Positions 62,387 to 64,000 of a DNA stretch of 64,000 nucleotides are shown here, in pieces. The stretch lies in assembly GCF_023667495.1 (NCBI RefSeq), contig NZ_JAMOZL010000005.1, forward strand, positions 463,092 through 527,091. The letters run 5' to 3'. The notes under the pieces were generated by a model. It was not told where the DNA came from, made no database searches, and was given only the letters and a program-made list of their open reading frames with translations. Position numbers and translations under genes: made by a program. Source of the stretch: Dyadobacter sp. MSC1_007. Lineage in GTDB: Bacteria > Bacteroidota > Bacteroidia > Cytophagales > Spirosomataceae. Positions within the stretch are counted from its first letter, which is position 1, and every line of letters begins with the position of its first letter.

Positions 62387-63730
62387 ATGAGACTTCAATT
62401 TATTGGCATTCAATTACTCTTTGCGCTTACCTTATCTTGCCCTATTTTCGCTCAACGATCGGCTGCGGAGTTTTTTGAGGACGGTAATACCAAGGCAGGA
62501 ACCGGAGATTTTAACGGGGCCATGCAGGCATACACGGCCGTCATCTCGATGAACCCCGACCATGCCCCGAGCTACTTCAACAGGGGATTGGCCAAAGCAA
62601 ATCTTAAAGACTACCGCGGTGCTATGACGGATTACGACAAAGCCATCGAGATAAATCCGAAAGAGGCACTTTACTATCAGAGCCGCGGCGTCAGCAAAAG
62701 CCTTCAGGAGGATTTCCGGTCTGCTATTGAGGATTATACCAAAGCAATAGAGCTGAACCCGGAGGAGCCGAAGGCCTATTATAACCGGGGTGTAAGTTAC
62801 GCCAAACTCAAAAATCATCGGAACGCATTGATCGACCTCGATCATGCATTATCACTCAATCCGGATGAGCTTGCCGCGCTTTATGCGAGAGGAAATTGCA
62901 AGCAGGATCTGCAAGAATATGCGGGTAGTCTGGCGGATTTTACCCGCGTGATCGAGCTCAGTCCCAAGCGGACAGGCGCATACGCAGGGCGTGGCCTTGC
63001 AAAACTGGAACTCGGCGACTATCAGGGAGCAGCGGCTGATTTTACGCGAGCGATCGAGCTAAGTCCCAATGACAGTGAATATTACAGCAACCGGGGCTTT
63101 GCCAAGAACAAGATAGAAGATTTCCAGGGAGCGATCATCGACTTCGATAAAACGATCCAATTGAATCCTGAAAATTATAATGCCTATTATGGCCGGGGCT
63201 TTGCGAAAGGTAAGCTGAATGACCCCCGTGGCGCGATTGCCGACCTTTCAAAAGCTATCGAAATTAAAAACAGCTACACTGGCGATCCCAAAAAGAATGC
63301 ATATGTCGGCAAAATCAACAAAGAAAAGCTCGATGAACTACGTGACCAGGTGAAGGAAAATGTGAAAATCGAGACCCTAACCAATGAGCGGGCGGAAGCA
63401 TATTATGTTCGTGGTATTGCCAAGGCCAAAGTGGGTGAAATGAAGGGGGCCATTCAGGACCTTACTACTGCGGTAGAACTGAACCCGACTTATTCCAATG
63501 CTTATTTTTCAAGAGCGATGATCCGTTCCGCCAGCGGGGACCAAATGGGCGCCGTTCTGGACTTTACAAGTTCGATCAAGCTCCGGTCCGATTACCCGGA
63601 AGCATATTATCTGAGAGGTATCCTAAAAAACAGCCTGGGAGAGATCAACGACGGCTGCCTCGACCTCAGCAAAGCCGGGGAACTGGGTTATCAACAGGCT
63701 TATAAGGTTATTGGGGCTTATTGTAATTAG
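62387..63730 (+). CDS. Exported tetratricopeptide repeat protein
   Basis: A 447-residue protein, started at ATG 62387 (MRLQFIGIQLLFALTLSC); the in-frame TTG at 62366 is not favoured. After the signal peptide (ending PIFAQ, or possibly a lipoprotein Cys in LSC) come about ten 34-residue TPRs of the class ...AYYNRGVSYAKLKNHRNALIDLDHALSLNPDE... with the strict N-RG-AK-L pattern of the bacterial TPR_1 type. Near residue 300 an irregular unit (SYTGDPKKNAYVGKINKEKLDE) breaks the register. It is likely a periplasmic scaffold. It lies next to an IS left end. Confidence 0.85.
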   Translation: MRLQFIGIQLLFALTLSCPIFAQRSAAEFFEDGNTKAGTGDFNGAMQAYTAVISMNPDHAPSYFNRGLAKANLKDYRGAMTDYDKAIEINPKEALYYQSRGVSKSLQEDFRSAIEDYTKAIELNPEEPKAYYNRGVSYAKLKNHRNALIDLDHALSLNPDELAALYARGNCKQDLQEYAGSLADFTRVIELSPKRTGAYAGRGLAKLELGDYQGAAADFTRAIELSPNDSEYYSNRGFAKNKIEDFQGAIIDFDKTIQLNPENYNAYYGRGFAKGKLNDPRGAIADLSKAIEIKNSYTGDPKKNAYVGKINKEKLDELRDQVKENVKIETLTNERAEAYYVRGIAKAKVGEMKGAIQDLTTAVELNPTYSNAYFSRAMIRSASGDQMGAVLDFTSSIKLRSDYPEAYYLRGILKNSLGEINDGCLDLSKAGELGYQQAYKVIGAYCN

Positions 63731-63767
63731 AGGGAGGAAGGAAGGAAAGGGAGGATGGAGTAGGGGA
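63729..63767 (+). repeat. Polypurine tract between the TPR gene and the IS end
   Basis: About 39 bp that are nearly all A and G on the plus strand (GGAAGG and AGGGAGG repeats), immediately before the likely IS end. It may be a triplex-prone insertion hot spot or coincidental. Confidence 0.6.
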
Positions 63768-64000
63768 TGTAACGTCCTGAAATAGGTTGACCTTAACCCG
63801 AGGGAAATTTATGCAGAAAGAACGTCCAGGATTAGTAAAGTATAGTCTTAGTTTTAAGCGGGAGGTAGTCAGGGAGATCGAGCAGGAAGGATTAAGCCAT
63901 TTGGAGGCCTCTCGCCGTTACGGGATCAAAGGAAGCTCGACAATTAAGAAATGGATTGTTAAATTTGGGAAAGAGCATTTGATCAACAAAGTAATCCGGG
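63768..64000 (+). mobile_element. Left part of an IS3-type insertion sequence
   Basis: The probable terminal sequence begins TGTAACGTCCTGAAATAGG at 63768, a short gap follows, and the transposase OrfA frame opens at 63811. The element runs past the right edge, so its right end and target duplication cannot be seen. Confidence 0.65.
63811..64000 (+). CDS. IS3-family transposase OrfA, N-terminal part
   Basis: The first 63 codons of a helix-turn-helix transposase subunit, cut by the window edge. It reads MQKERPGLVKYSLSFKREVV, then EIEQEGLSHLEASRRYGI, then STIKKWIVKFGKEHLINKV. This is the HTH_Tnp_1 (IS3 OrfA) pattern, which binds IS ends and continues into OrfB by programmed frameshift. The frame is open to the end of the window. 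Confidence 0.85.
   Translation, partial: MQKERPGLVKYSLSFKREVVREIEQEGLSHLEASRRYGIKGSSTIKKWIVKFGKEHLINKVIR

Overview
The window reads as a 64-kb piece of a Bacteroidota chromosome, most likely order Cytophagales and close to Dyadobacter. The genus is inferred from general gene content and protein style and was not tested by a search. The pointers are a complete type IX secretion/gliding core (porP, gldK, gldL, gldM, gldN) plus porQ and a cargo protein with a T9SS C-terminal sorting domain; Bacteroidota-type promoters (TAnnTTTG -7 boxes) in front of several genes; a transketolase split into two genes; and a DUF4271-hemD-porP-gldKLMN order. I see no tRNA, rRNA, CRISPR array or prophage. The only mobile DNA is the left end of an IS3-type element at the right edge.

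Layout. 0-10 kb: 5' part of an acyl-CoA carboxylase beta gene (cut by the window edge), porQ, a double-ABC ATPase, a DJ-1/PfpI protein, clpB, a secreted YciI-like protein, lysA and pyrF. 10-15.5 kb: rfbC, an Hsp31-like protein with Ser in place of the usual nucleophilic Cys, then a four-gene operon (small Cys-tailed protein, 7-TM protein, histidine kinase, LuxR-type regulator), an orphan terminator with a possible small RNA, a SelW-like protein and a divergent Hsp20. 15.5-30 kb: metG, an SDR, TPR proteins, a glycosyltransferase, two convergent M16 peptidases, an amidohydrolase, ispF, a coiled-coil repeat protein, dps, a degenerate sigma/anti-sigma pair and a HAD hydrolase.

30-33 kb holds the most unusual locus: two overlapping genes that look like a remote relative of the copper membrane monooxygenases (pMMO/AMO). 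The first is a polytopic protein whose N-terminal half carries both PmoC metal-site spacings (D-x3-H-x12-H and D-x3-H-x13-H) and whose C-terminal half resembles PmoA. The second has PmoB architecture: a signal peptide exposing an N-terminal His, a beta domain, two membrane helices and a His-rich beta domain. The order C-A-B matches pmoCAB.

33-51 kb: NlpC/P60 lipoprotein, FAH-family protein, M23 peptidase with Bcp peroxiredoxin, split transketolase, an ECF sigma operon, a SulP transporter with beta-carbonic anhydrase, two small proteins of unknown function, hisB, ribE, PASTA protein, T9SS cargo, rhodanese, miaA, a DUF4230 protein and a collagen-like lipoprotein. 51-60.4 kb, all on the minus strand: sucD, DUF4271, hemD, porP, gldK, gldL, gldM, gldN, with hairpins that probably tune expression between genes. 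60.4-64 kb: a membrane protein, azurin, a TlpA-like thioredoxin, a TPR protein and the IS3 end.

Starts were moved inward in many genes where the longest frame opened with TTG or carried a non-conserved extension; the entries say so.
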